Under the pieces are notes generated by a model. That model searched no databases. It saw only the letters and a list, made by a program, of their open reading frames with translations, and had not been told where the DNA came from. Below, piece by piece: positions 1-10,454 of a stretch of DNA of 38,977 nucleotides. This DNA is from Paraglomus occultum (Eukaryota > Glomeromycota > Glomeromycetes > Paraglomerales > Paraglomeraceae): the NCBI GenBank assembly GCA_910592205.1, contig CAJVPJ010000159.1, positions 1 to 38,977 of the forward strand, in the 5' to 3' direction. Numbering within the stretch: the stretch's first letter is position 1; every line of letters starts with the position of its first letter. The translations under genes and the position numbers were made by a program.

Positions 1-310
1 TTTAGGGTACGGTTTTTTGAAGCAGATTTCTCAACAACCATCAAATCAAATTGTATCAAATTTTTTATATTAGATCACTCGAGACTTGAACTTTACTAAC
101 ATTTTCACTTTATTTTAATAGATGCACAGATCATTGAGATAAAAATATATTGTCAAAACTTTTCAGACACCCTACGTAGAATTCACTTGATGCGGATATT
201 CCCAAACTAAATGTTTTCCGCGGCAAGCGTGGGATAATGTCAGTGACGACACAATATATCGCTGCTGGCAAAGAAAAACTGCTGCACCAACGTCTTCGAT
301 TGCCGGTTGA
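1..310. other. Left window edge, no gene seen
   Basis: This AT-rich stretch lies downstream of the bL32m stop codon and would contain its 3' UTR. I see no open frame with protein-like composition and no RNA gene signature. Confidence 0.5.
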
Positions 311-706
311 TCACAACCCTGTTTCGTGTATTGTTTCCTTTCGATCCAATTTAAGTTGTTTTCTAAAATCCCGATAACAGTTCAGACACAGGTGGTGAAG
401 CATCTTCAACTGCCCACAAATGGGACACAATGTAAAGTTTGATTTATCTTTTAATTGCTTATTAGCAGACCGCATGCGTTTTTTTGAATGTGATGTCTTC
501 TTTTTTGGTGCGGCCAGAAGGAAGGGACCGAGAAGTTGTGCAAGTGAAAGAGGTAGGCGAGGAAATGGGCTGGTTAGACCGGGAAGTGGATGCGTGAGAG
601 AGCCAGGGAGAAATGAGAGAGAAGCGACTAGAGCGGGCTTGGTCGAGGAAGGAGAGAGATAGGAAAACGGCGGCCGAAAAGAGTGAAGGAATCGTAGCGT
701 TCCCAT
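311..706 (-). CDS. MRPL32: Mitochondrial large-subunit ribosomal protein bL32m
   Basis: This intronless gene encodes 131 residues. The protein is a structural component of the mitochondrial 54S ribosomal subunit. The mature part starts around residues 66-78 with the family hallmark PKKKTSHSKKRMR. A four-cysteine zinc site follows: CPIC at 94-97 and CLNC at 107-110, with KMLHHL between them. The first ~65 residues are rich in Pro, Leu and Ser, carry Arg but almost no acid, and suit a mitochondrial presequence. In yeast the homologue is matured by the m-AAA protease before ribosome assembly; that step is inferred here, not seen. The ATG at 706 is the first in frame and gives a presequence plus a full-length L32 core. 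The neighbouring LysM gene lies on the same strand about 1.5 kb upstream. Confidence 0.93.
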   Translation of the reverse strand: MGTLRFLHSFRPPFSYLSPSSTKPALVASLSFLPGSLTHPLPGLTSPFPRLPLSLAQLLGPFLLAAPKKKTSHSKKRMRSANKQLKDKSNFTLCPICGQLKMLHHLCLNCYRDFRKQLKLDRKETIHETGL

Positions 707-2262
707 GTATGTCTTTGATTAGCAGACTAAGACTGTGCGCTTTTACTTTACCAATTCATTTTATAAAAAGCATCTATGATTGGTCAAAATTTTCTTGTTG
801 ATCAACCAACCTGAAATTTTAGAATGAAGAAAATGTCAAAAATTGATTATGAAGCCGAAATTGGTGTGGCTGCGTAATTTGTCTCCAAAATAGAGCGAAA
901 GCGATCCATGGAACAGGCTTTGCCGACTTATGCACGCGTATAGCATAACTCCACCGAGAAATTATTAAACAGTGTGGCTCAGAACAGAAATTTTTTTATT
1001 TTCTTGGTTCTTGGTTGCCTTTTTTTTTTTCGCAATTCGCTGTCTCGATAAAAGGAATTTTTTTCTTCTTTATCAACGTTTAATAATTGAGAATTTACAA
1101 ACGCACATTGCAAAACTCAAGCATTTTTCTCTAATTAATTACAATTTATTTACTTGTTTGATTTTAACTGTTTAAATACTTAAATTTACTTTATTTTAGA
1201 GTTGTTTTCATTATGCTTTTCTAAATCATCTTTAGCCAGAAGGGATAGCCTTGTGCAAGATTAGCTATAAGTTTTGTTATTTGAGAGTTAAAAGAGGCGA
1301 GGGGCAATGGTACAATTTATCAGAAACTAACTGTATGAACAAAGATTATATTCAAGACATTCAATACTATATTGATACCCCAGGCTTTATTCTTCATGTG
1401 CACTTATGGAGAATTTACATAGTGCGTGCATTTTATAGAGTGTGCATTTAGAGAGGTTTCTCTGTATAGACATCGTTCAGCGCATGATATATAGGCCACC
1501 AACGTGATTAAAAAAAAATAATATAATAATAACAGTATATCCGAGGCGGTTACTGGAGAAATAATAGGACTCATAATTGGGGAGGTTTTTCTTCCATATC
1601 TTCCGTCACGATAATAATAACCTCTATTGGGTTCATTGTATCCGAATCATCCGAATCGTTAATTGATTTCATTTGCTATCACAAATATTAAGAAGTTGTT
1701 CTTGCTTGAGTTAAATTAATACAGACGCAGTTCATTCAAAGAAGAAGAGAGCACCAGAAGCCTTCTCTTTAGACCTGTCCGATTTTATCGAAAATAGACC
1801 TTACTACTTTGAACACTTGTAAAATGCCTGCGAAATATTTGATACATTCAAGGCAGACTCACAAAAAGGGACAATTGCCTTGCAAATAAAGAATAAGATT
1901 TTACTAATATCGATTGAGATTTTCTTATAGAACTATGATCTATATTAGCGAGCATACATTAACCATTAAATTAATCGATGTCAAACAAGATCCACAGATA
2001 TTATTAATCAAAATCTCTACGAATTTAAAAATCTACAGTTTCCGGTTCTTAACTTATTACTATGTCGGATTAAAGTATGTGCAGAAAGTGAACTATAACA
2101 TCGTTGACAAAAAAATATGTACACGTGAACCACCCCCTCCCGACACACCCTTCCCAAGAAAAAAAGATTACAAAGAATATCTTATCATACACAGCCCTAT
2201 CGTCCTCCCATATTGCCCGCATATTCCCATTTCCCTTCACCCTCTTAGCACCGTCGTTCACA
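707..2262. other. Intergenic region between bL32m and the LysM gene
   Basis: This is AT-rich DNA with several homopolymer runs. It holds the bL32m promoter and the 3' UTR of the LysM gene. Open frames in it (for example 1914-2279) are short, low in complexity and carry no motif I recognise. I see no RNA gene. Confidence 0.5.
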
Positions 2263-3854
2263 CTAGATTCTCTCCCTAGCGCCCACTAATTCTGTAGCTC
2301 CACTATCAAAATGTACGTTTTGTCTTGTTTTCCCAAAAACGTTCTTTATTGAACCAAATCGTCTCTTGAAATATCTCTCGTCCATGAGATCAAGCTGATC
2401 GAGAACTTTATCGAATCCATATGAATGGCTTGGTGCTGTAGCCGCAGGAAGAGGATAAGATATCGTGGGAGAATATTTGTATATCTGAGCTACTGGAAGA
2501 GGCGAAGGTGTTTGCAGGGGCTGAGACGAGCTGGCCAAGTCGGCCCCAAGAAAGGTCGATTGCGAATCTAGAAATGTGGAAGGTGAAACAATTGCCTGAC
2601 GTGCAGGCATAGAAGAATTTTCAGAGAATGATTGAGATGAAACAGCAATCAATGTCCGATGATGAGGTGGAAAATATGATAACTGGGCAACGGGAAGGAT
2701 TTGAATTTCGGCTCTTGTCATTAGCGGAGTATTTCCGCCATCCATCTTACTGTCATCACGCATTACATTCTCGTTGGCATATGATACTTCTCTCCCATAA
2801 TCAATCCATGTAGAAGCCGATGCCGAAACCTCTCTTTCATGTTTTCTCCACGATGACCACTCACTCAATTCTCCTTCACCGCCCGCTTCTGAACCCAAAC
2901 GCGGCGTTGAAGGCGAAGATGAAACGGACGACGTCGATGGACGGGATAAATCAGAGACAGACAGTCGGGGTTTCAGGATTGTAATCGATGAGTCGTCATT
3001 GTATATGACTGATGAAGTGGAAAGTGCCGAACAAGAGTCGAGCGGGATGTAGAGATGCTTTCGGGTGTGGATCGAGTCAGAGGTCCAGAGTTTGTTGGCC
3101 CGTTTTAGAGTTTGGAGCTATTACCGAAAGAGAAACGAGACAAAAAAGTTAAAAAAAGTAATGATAGGTATAATCTCGTGAATTGCAGAGTTGAAAGTAT
3201 TCTACTAACCTCTACACCGTAGAATAAAGCAACCCCAGCCAAAGTATCATTTGGTTTGACAACATGGACAAGAACCGCCTCTGTATTCTCCTCTTTCGCC
3301 TCTTCATCGTTATTCTCTTCTTGACCACAGGATACACTATCTCTGGTATCTCTTCCCATAACTCCGCCATCCTTTCCGGTAATCCAACCACGAATGTTTG
3401 ACAGGCTTCTTCTCCTCGTTAACGATCCGTTCCCTCCTTTGCCTCCTATCCTGCCTTTAATCTCTTCCATAATACCCAAACTTTTAAACGACGCCTTCCC
3501 CCATGAATCTGAATTATTGGAAAAATACTGAGAGTACTTGTGTGTCGTTAGGGACGGGAGGTCGTCCAAGGCGTGATCGAGAGGGTGAGAAAACGCTGGT
3601 TCACGTGGGAGTCTATGGATGGAAGTATTGGCCGAGGGATGCAAAACGACCGTTGACGAAGCTTGAGGGTGGTTTGATTTCGTTGGTATTAGAGATGCGG
3701 AAAGAGAAAAAATGTTGGGAGATTGTGTGATTATCGTTGATTCTGATCTCGAGGGAATAATGCTGTCAGTCGTATTTGTAGGACGTGCTTCTGAAGGTTG
3801 CTGGGAAGCGACTTCTGACCAGGCATTGATTTCGTTTTGAACAATGTTCTCCAT
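2263..3854 (-). CDS. LysM-domain protein, intracellular LYSMD-like (two exons)
   Basis: The two exons are 3854-3210 and 3117-2263, joined across a 92-base phase-0 intron (donor GTTAGT, acceptor AATAG), giving 499 residues. The splice falls inside a LysM domain and completes it. Residues 197-215 read HVVKPNDTLAGVALFYGVE and exon 2 continues with LQTLKRANKLW and ending HLYIPLD, so the domain spans about 197-241. The HxVKPxDTLxGxALxYGV...LKRAN pattern is closest to the intracellular LysM proteins of eukaryotes (LYSMD1/2 type), not to secreted chitin-binding effectors. No signal peptide or membrane segment is visible. The rest is Ser/Thr/Pro-rich and looks disordered, with an acidic stretch just before the domain. 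The ATG at 3854 is the first in frame. The molecular role is unknown; a carbohydrate ligand should not be assumed. Confidence 0.82.
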
Positions 3855-5880
3855 CTATGTAACAGTCTCGTTTTGTGGTTGAAGCCTCTTTAAGTCCTCT
3901 CTGTGAATAAACAGTATGAACATGTGTTTTGCTTGAGTTCTATTCTGTATTTAATACGTCTTATGTTCTTGTCGTCTTAAATGCAAATGATCTAGGGAAA
4001 TGGTGAAATTGGGAATCCAATAATTGGGACAACGTTAATGCTTGATGTGACACGCATTATTATTATCTGGAAGCAATAATATTTATGATTTTGAACTATT
4101 GCTATCGTTCGTATACTATTACTATGCTGTCTGAATCCCCGGAGATTATGACCCAATCTTCACACAACGATAACTCATTAAGCAAGCTCATACTTTTGAC
4201 TCTAGTCAACGTGAAGAATATGGGACTTGAAGGTTTTAGATCTCTCATACAATGCTTTATTAATAAATACTTCTCCAAATAAGGCAGATAAAATAAAGGA
4301 GAAACATGTCTCGTTTTATTTGGTACACACGGGTCTCAATAGATAGGCAAGTACCGAAACGATAATAATGGCATAACCTCTCTACATTCCTTGTCAATAT
4401 AAGGTTACAAGATATCAGTAAAACTGCACGCTTTCGGCGAAAGTAGTAACAGACCTTTGATTCTTGATCGCGAGCGCCACTATCTATAAACAGACTACTA
4501 GTCACTCAACTTAACGTCCTGTTTGTGAACGTTACAATAACCGTTACAAACTGTCAGTACATTCATACTATAAAAACACTTGTAAATAAATAGCAAATCG
4601 CATGATGACTCGAGCAACTGCCCAGCACAACAATTCCATCGAATTGACTCCGTCGAACTAATAAATGTCCGATCGCTTTAAAATTATGTAAATTAGATAT
4701 TACGTTATTACTGATTCAAATAAAAATATTATTGCTACGAATATTTTGGTAGAGACAAATAGTCATGCTTCATCGTGGAGAAACGCTTTCGTGCTCTAAT
4801 TCATGATGGAGCTTTATATCGCGGGATATTTTGCTTTTCCGCCTCACCTGCGGGTAAAATGAGGACAATAATAGCAACAAATGACAACAAATTAATTGGT
4901 ACATTAAATAATACACCATTACTTGGACAATGCATTCAAAAGGTGTATCGACTTTTATTCAGTCCATGTCTTTAACAATTTTTCGATTTGATTAGGATTT
5001 TAGGTTATTTGGAGGCAGAGATTTATCACTATCACTGAAAGAACCATGACAATCGCACATATTATATTATGTTTAGCATTAACCTTATAGGCCGCAAGTT
5101 AATGCATTCAGAAACGAGAATTCACAACAGATTCGCGTAATCTAGGTGAAAGGGCAAAACCGATTGCCAACATACCATTGTACTCATGATGATGCCTGGG
5201 ATAGGGAACCGGCTTACAAACCCGTCTTTCAACTAAAACCATTTATAAAGCATATTATATGTATTGAAGAAATGGCCCAAGATCCAAGTAATACCCACTC
5301 GTGTTTGGAACAAGTATCAGAATTCCTCCAGCCATAATAACTATAAAGAATTGTGGTATTAAAGTAGTTAGTGAACAATAAAGTCAAGTGACTACTTAGG
5401 TGTTACAAAAGGTAACATAGGCGAAACAGTGTGTCAAAAACTTGTTCGAAATATTTTATTCGAGTTCGGTTATTATTCGCATCCTTAGCCCTTAAATTAT
5501 TTGCTTCACGTTAAATAGTTCGATTTATCATTTAATGAATATATAACTTATTTATAAAATTTTGGTCTCTTATTAGCGGAATGAGAAATAGTGAAAATTC
5601 TTAGTCTTCTTTTGTAAGACATTTGTTAAGGAAAAAAATGTAGCTCTATCAATACAGGTTGATGGGGGTTAAAGGCCGAGGAATCCTCTTTCCGATGGGT
5701 TATAATTATATATCACGATTTTTAATGTAAATACTGAAATGTCAATCGAGCTAGTATATACAGATATAGTGCTAATGTAAAAATACGAGATCATAGTACG
5801 ATCACGGGCTACATCATAATTTTTTGGGCAAAAATTCAGCGAACTTTTTTGATGAAAAATTTATTTTATTTGAATGCTTG
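3855..5880. other. Gene-poor AT-rich region
   Basis: About 2 kb lie between the LysM gene start and a coiled-coil fragment. The first few hundred bases should hold the LysM promoter. Open frames at 4260-4505 (-), 4775-4975 (+) and 5146-5337 (+) are of chance length and show no domain. I see no RNA gene or clear repeat. Confidence 0.45.
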
Positions 5881-5901
5881 TTTTATTGAGTGCTTTCGAA
5901 A

Positions 5902-6198
5902 ATGGAATCGGAGATTAACTATATTAGACAGCAGAACACCAGACTTATAGTCCAAATTACTGGGCTTGAGGTTGAGAATGCCGATGTTAAGGTCAAATAT
6001 GATGAGGCTATGAACGAGATTATGATACTAAGGGCCGAGCTCAAGAGTAGAATCGAGGATAACGTTGTTGAAAATGTTAGGCGTGGTGATATAGTATTTT
6101 CTGATACAGTTGTATATCATGAAAAACGAAATAGAAATTCAATTTATGCCAAATGTAGACATTTTGATCATTTGCCCATAGTGATTATGATTTTGTAG
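5902..6198 (+). pseudogene. Coiled-coil protein fragment
   Basis: The frame from the ATG at 5902 gives 98 residues. Residues 1-60 look like a coiled coil: MESEINYIRQQNTRL is followed by regularly spaced hydrophobic residues, many Glu/Lys, and a run ending AELKSRIEDNVVENV. From about residue 62 the sequence loses heptad character. This N-terminal style (MExEIxYLRQxNTxL...) resembles dispersed coiled-coil families in glomeromycete genomes, recalled from general knowledge and not searched. The likeliest reading is the 5' end of such a gene that was truncated or has decayed, although a short intact gene or a missed downstream exon is possible. Confidence 0.4.
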
Positions 6199-7157
6199 TA
6201 AAGATAAACGAAATTAGCCATTTCGCGCGTAGTCCGGGAAAGAAATAGTGTTGGTTGACACTCACGGGTTATTTTTCGTGTATTCAATAAAGACAATAAG
6301 TGTTTAACATACTGTTTTTGACTAGTTAGTCCTTCATTGGTGTCATTGTTAACATAACAGCTAGACAATTGATTATGGCTGTTGTAAATCTACGGCAATA
6401 CACACTAGATGAGATATTGATAAATCTCTATTCCAGATATAGAATATACTGTACGTGTATACGAACACAGCGGAGGCATTCAAACCGTATATATTTATTG
6501 ATCGATCGTTTCGTAAGAGAATCTCTTATTATCGTTATTGCTGATTCAACGAAGCATTTTACGATCAAAACCACTTAATAATAATATTATCATCATTGCG
6601 ACAGATTGTAGCAAACTGTATTGAGGTTACAGACAAGTCTTTCCGTCCGTTTGAAGCAAAGACTAAGCTCGTAATATTTGATAAAGTTTCTTACACATAA
6701 CGCGTAAACCGTTTTCATGTAGTGTACGAATAAAATATGTTTATGGCGCGACCCAGTATATAATGTCTCCCATTGAATAGGTACATCTCTTGCTGATTGA
6801 ATATGGATAACGTTGACTAAGCAACGGCTTATTTATTTTATAAATTCATGCTTCGAACATTATCAATTAAGTTTTTTTTCTTGGTCAAAGCGGCTGACCA
6901 GCGTTTTACAAGAAATAGAGTCTAATAAGGGCAAATTCGGTTTTTTTCAAACGATCGTTAAATTTCAAAATTAGCGAGTCACCTGGATATGATCAGCAAA
7001 GATGACCCGAATCACGAGAGGACTGTGAAAACACTTTAAAAATTTTTATTATTTTTATTGTTATTATTATTACAAAAAAAACATTAAAATAATCACATAG
7101 TCTCTACTTATTGGTGTATATTAGAAAGGTCGCTTGTTCACCCGTTTACTCGTTTAC
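6199..7157. other. AT-rich stretch, nothing recognised
   Basis: There is no convincing coding region on either strand. Short open frames (6168-6368 minus, 6369-6578 plus) are of chance length and composition. Confidence 0.45.
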
Positions 7158-7334
7158 ATTAGCCTTCGAGAGTCTGGCTGTCCTGTATGAGGTAGGTTTT
7201 CCGTTCGATATCAGTCTCTCCTATGACTCTTCCAAGCCTTTTATCAAACGGTTCGTATCTCCTTCTTCGGTGGTTATTCCGCAGTTTTCCATAAATTGTA
7301 CAAGCACCGAGAAATTGTTCGATGTACACTGTTT
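7158..7334 (-). other. Unassigned open stretch, possible exon or relic
   Basis: On the minus strand, an acceptor-like TTTCTTTAG is followed by about 58 open codons before a TAA near 7158. The translated composition looks protein-like, with several Arg/Lys and well-spaced hydrophobic residues. It could be a last exon belonging with the open frame at 7335-7700, but no credible donor joins them: the closest GT would make an intron of only about 23 bases. No family is recognised. Open frames of this length also occur by chance here. Confidence 0.15.
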
Positions 7335-7700
7335 CTAAAGAAAATATCGACTTTTACCAAGAAGAGGTTTTGCGATTACAGTGCGATAAAAGTATAAATT
7401 TACTTCTTCGTAAGGCTCGATGTAGATTGTACCGTGACTGCGGCGATGATATCCTAGACATTGAATGGGCCACTCTTCTAATCCATGGTTGATTAGGATA
7501 AGGCTTACATTGAACCTATCATCTTGCTTCTTTGCAGAAAAGGTTAGCATCATCCGACCGGTAATAGAAAGCACGCGAAGCGACACGCACCCCGTTTTCC
7601 TTGTCTTGCCGCCACACCTGGTGGTAGTGGAGGTAACTGACGCTGAACGGTGTTGGCGAGTTATTAAGCAATTGAATATTTCGGACTATAGATAAAAAGC
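7335..7700 (-). other. Unassigned open frame, possible decayed gene
   Basis: The minus-strand frame ending at 7335 is open for roughly 115 codons. Its later half has a beta-rich look (VSLILINHGLEEWPIQCLGY, then IEPYEEVNLYFYRT). A second minus frame over 7525-7670 is also open and protein-like. Two overlapping plausible frames suggest frameshift decay or chance. No domain is recognised, and no start codon with good context is evident. Confidence 0.15.
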
Positions 7701-7801
7701 TGGTGATAGTGGACCGCCAGATCCTCGTACGGAAACATTTTTATAAATTTATAAAAAGAACACCGACAAGTTAACGAAAGTAGAAAATGCCGGAGCCCTT
7801 C

Positions 7802-8185
7802 TTATGTAGTAAAGCAGAGTGCCGTCTTTCGTCGGCACGTTCTGTCAGCGCTGGAAATCTTCAAGACGCCTCGTGTATCTGACTGATGTGCTTGTTTAAC
7901 TTGTTCAATAATAACATCTTTGTTATGCGATGAGCACATAAAAATATCCCTTCTCGATCGCTGTAGCATGACAACGGGTAAAAAACGAGAGTCTCGGGCT
8001 TGTTCTCCGTCCCTCGATAGCTGTGTTGCCACAACAAAGCTTGGAACGGAATAGATGTTTAGTGCATAAGTCATACGAATAAAAGCCTCAAGCGCGTTGG
8101 CTGCTTCATTTTTTATGTCATAAGTAAAACACAGCCCGCTATTGTAAAGAGTGAAAGCGTTCTTACATAGAGTTTATTACACGTT
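7802..8185 (-). CDS. Hypothetical open frame, unrecognised
   Basis: This minus-strand frame is open for about 127 codons from just after a TAA near 8186 to a TAA at 7802. The first ATG is at 8074, which gives 90 residues. Upstream codons also read as plausible protein, including YDIKNEAANALEAFIRMTYA and YSVPSFVVATQLSRDGEQA. That would suit an exon entered from a splice site, but I could not place a convincing acceptor. It shows no signal peptide, membrane segment or known motif. At this base composition an open stretch of this length is only mildly unusual, so it may be chance or an old relic. Confidence 0.2.
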
Positions 8186-8222
8186 TCATATGATAATCCG
8201 GATTTAGCATATATAAAAATAG

Positions 8223-8276
8223 TAATATCACGACACGATAATGATGAATAATAATATCACGACATGATAATGATGA
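8223..8276. repeat. Short direct duplication, 25-bp unit
   Basis: Two copies of a 25-base unit beginning taatatcacgaca lie at 8223-8247 and 8252-8276, separated by four bases and differing at one position. It is non-coding and looks like a local slippage or break-repair duplication. Confidence 0.8.
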
Positions 8277-8761
8277 CATTTCGAGACGTGGCTTTGACAA
8301 ATATGCGTATTGTCTTCATTTGTCCCACCATATATGGCATACAAACGCCCATTGTACGACCGTTCCATTTATGTACAGTCGTCAAAATCAGACAATCTTA
8401 ATCTTGATTGTTTATCAGTCATCGAACATTTCACAAAAGGCTCTCGTAATGATACATCTAAACGCACGCACGGGTCTTTTCTATAACTTTCACTTGTTCC
8501 CACACAAAGTCAAGGAAAGCAAGTAAGCAACGTTTGTTTTTTTATAGCAGTATAGACTGGAAGTAACAGATGGAATGTACGCCGCCGAGTTACATGCATA
8601 GTGAACCAGAGACAACTTACTAACGAGTTCTTTGCCAACTCCCGCTTGTTTATTTTCTTCTCTAATAAAGTGGGAATATGATCAAAACACGAGCAAATAA
8701 AAGAACCAGTTTCGAATGTCATCGCTTTACATAAAAATACGCGAATCCCACCTCACATATC

Positions 8762-8968
8762 ATGTTGAAGCAACTGATTGTCGTTCTCATCCTCCCGCAA
8801 CCCTCATTCAGTCTAGCGGTTTTGGGGAAAATTTGCGAGCTATACGTCAGCCGGTTGAGACACATTGGCAAGATTTCAATGTCTTCTCATAATATATTGA
8901 TTCATGCCGGCATAGCAAAGATAACTGATTCCGGTTTGTCTGACCTGATCTTACAACAAAAACGGTAA
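8762..8968 (+). pseudogene. Protein kinase fragment, catalytic and DFG region, inactivated
   Basis: The plus frame contains SSHNILIHAGIAKITDSGLSDLI at about residues 41-63. This matches kinase subdomains VIb-VII as found in glomeromycete kinases (typically DLHSxNILIHxGxAKITDFGLS). The HxD catalytic-loop residues upstream have been lost (the sequence reads KISMSS), and DFG has become DSG. No GxGxxG loop precedes it and no APE segment follows before the stop. I read it as a remnant of a duplicated kinase gene; only the ~40 codons around 8860-8960 are recognisable. Confidence 0.6.
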
Positions 8969-9135
8969 GGTACTGTAACTCTTACATCCCAGATGCTTGC
9001 ATGATCGAATAATTGTCTTTATTTGCTGACTTGATTTTTGTACAAGGTCAACCCCAAACTTTTAGATAATATAGTACTCTTTATTATTATTTCTTTCAAT
9101 TTATTTTCAGAAATTAAATTTTTATATATATTATA

Positions 9136-9601
9136 GGGTGGTAGGAGCGTAGGGTATAAAGATGTACAAAGGTTTGAAGGGGTCTTTACAGGTACCAATA
9201 AAGAACTTACTATTGGTATCTTAGTGGCCCGATTTAAAAAAAGATTTACTAGAAAAGCAGGAGATAGAGCAAAAGTAGCCAAGTCAAACGGATACAATAT
9301 CATCTTAACAGATGAACAAAATTTGTATTCGGATTTGATTGAATACATCAAGTCAAATAGACTTGATGGCTCTAACAAGAATATAGAACTTCAGTTTGTT
9401 GAAGTTCTCAAAGAACTTCGACAAATTAGAGCGGAACTTGCTGAAGTTCGACAAGAAACTCAACAATTAAGAGCAGAATTTGCTCAAACTGAACGATCAA
9501 GATCTGAAGATCATCATAATCAGCGATTACTTGAGTTTCAAAAAAGATTTCTTTATATAATAATATATTTGTTACGTCGATTATTCGGATTATCGGGGTA
9601 A
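9136..9601 (+). pseudogene. 3' part of an Mrr-like restriction-endonuclease-fold gene with coiled-coil tail
   Basis: After an acceptor-like ATTATAG at 9129-9135 the frame is open to the TAA at 9599-9601. Early residues include SVGYKDVQRFEGVF, ELTIGILVARF and SNGYNIILTDEQNLYSDLIE. This resembles the second half of Mrr-type (type IV restriction endonuclease-like) domains in glomeromycete proteins, where a strand-rich VxT/VAxF segment is followed by AKSNGYNIILTDxxxL. The tail, about residues 90-135, is a coiled coil with repeated LRQIRAELAEV-type heptads. The catalytic half of the domain (the D and QxK region) was not found in the 200 bases upstream. The gene is therefore 5'-truncated, or an upstream exon is missed. 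The end is basic and hydrophobic (RFLYIIIYLLRRLF). Confidence 0.45.
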
Positions 9602-10454
9602 ATTTTGATATGCTTGTTTCAAAAGAAATCTTCGGGTTTACGTTTTATGGAGGTTTAATTAGCAACTTTGGTTTGCCAACGTGGGGATTTCATGACTCAG
9701 GAATGAGCAGACTCGTCGTTAAAAAGCATGGGCAACCGGAAGAAAAGAATTTTTGAAAAGGTCAATATCCAATTTCGAATGGCCTGCGGGCTAGAGAAGA
9801 CGGATACGGACCTTAAACAAGCTAATGAAAAAAAAAAGTAATGGTCATAATCATGTACACGTGAAATATGAAAATTATGAACAATGCTATTGACATATTG
9901 CTATTAACACTATTGAGTTAAGAGTCGTATTTAACATTTATACTTCCGTTAAAATGGTGTAGATTTCATTATATCCACTCTGCAATCTAAAGGTCGTTAT
10001 ACTCTGGAAATGTATTGAAAAAGTTACCTTTTAGAAATAGCAACAGTACCGTATGCTTTATCTACACACTATGTCTGAGGCATTGCCAAACCCGTATATT
10101 CTTGAATCAAAGCTTGTTGATTTGTAATTGCCCACAAAAGATGATATGACAATGAAATGGGTAATGCGTCGTTCTTGCAAATTCCCATACGCTCATTTTA
10201 CGTTAATTCATAATAATCACTTCCTGAAAGACCATTGATCAAGATTTATAACATAATTTTTATTATTTATTTATTGTTCAAAATGTAATTGGTATTTGTT
10301 AAAATCTTACAATTAAGAGAAAAAAAAAAGAGTAAACAATATTCTTTCAGTATATCACCCTACCCTGAATAAAAAGGTTCACACAACCTTTCTTTCAACT
10401 ACGACATAAAATTTCTCATACATTCAAGCAGCAGCTACAACTCTGCTTCTTCGC
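9602..10454. other. Intergenic, AT-rich
   Basis: This lies downstream of both the Mrr-like relic and the convergent PB1-UBA gene, and would contain their 3' ends. No coding signal or RNA gene is recognised. Confidence 0.5.

Noticed and set aside
1-12. TTAGGG at the window start as telomere repeat
   Set aside because: Only a single unit is present, with no tandem array.
1914-2279. Plus-strand open frame of 121 codons
   Set aside because: It is Ile/Tyr/Pro-rich with no motif, overlaps the 3' end of the LysM gene on the other strand, and has a weak start. It is of chance length in this DNA.
5146-5337. Plus-strand open frame of 63 codons with His/Cys residues
   Set aside because: It has no ATG at its start, no domain and no splice partners. 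Length is within chance expectation.
7335-7357. A 23-base intron joining the open stretches at 7335-7700 and 7158-7334
   Set aside because: It is far shorter than any other intron in the window (about 80 bases or more), so it is not credible.
9019-9378. Minus-strand open frame of 119 codons
   Set aside because: It overlaps the Mrr-like frame on the plus strand, which has recognisable motifs. The minus translation looks like a mirror image.
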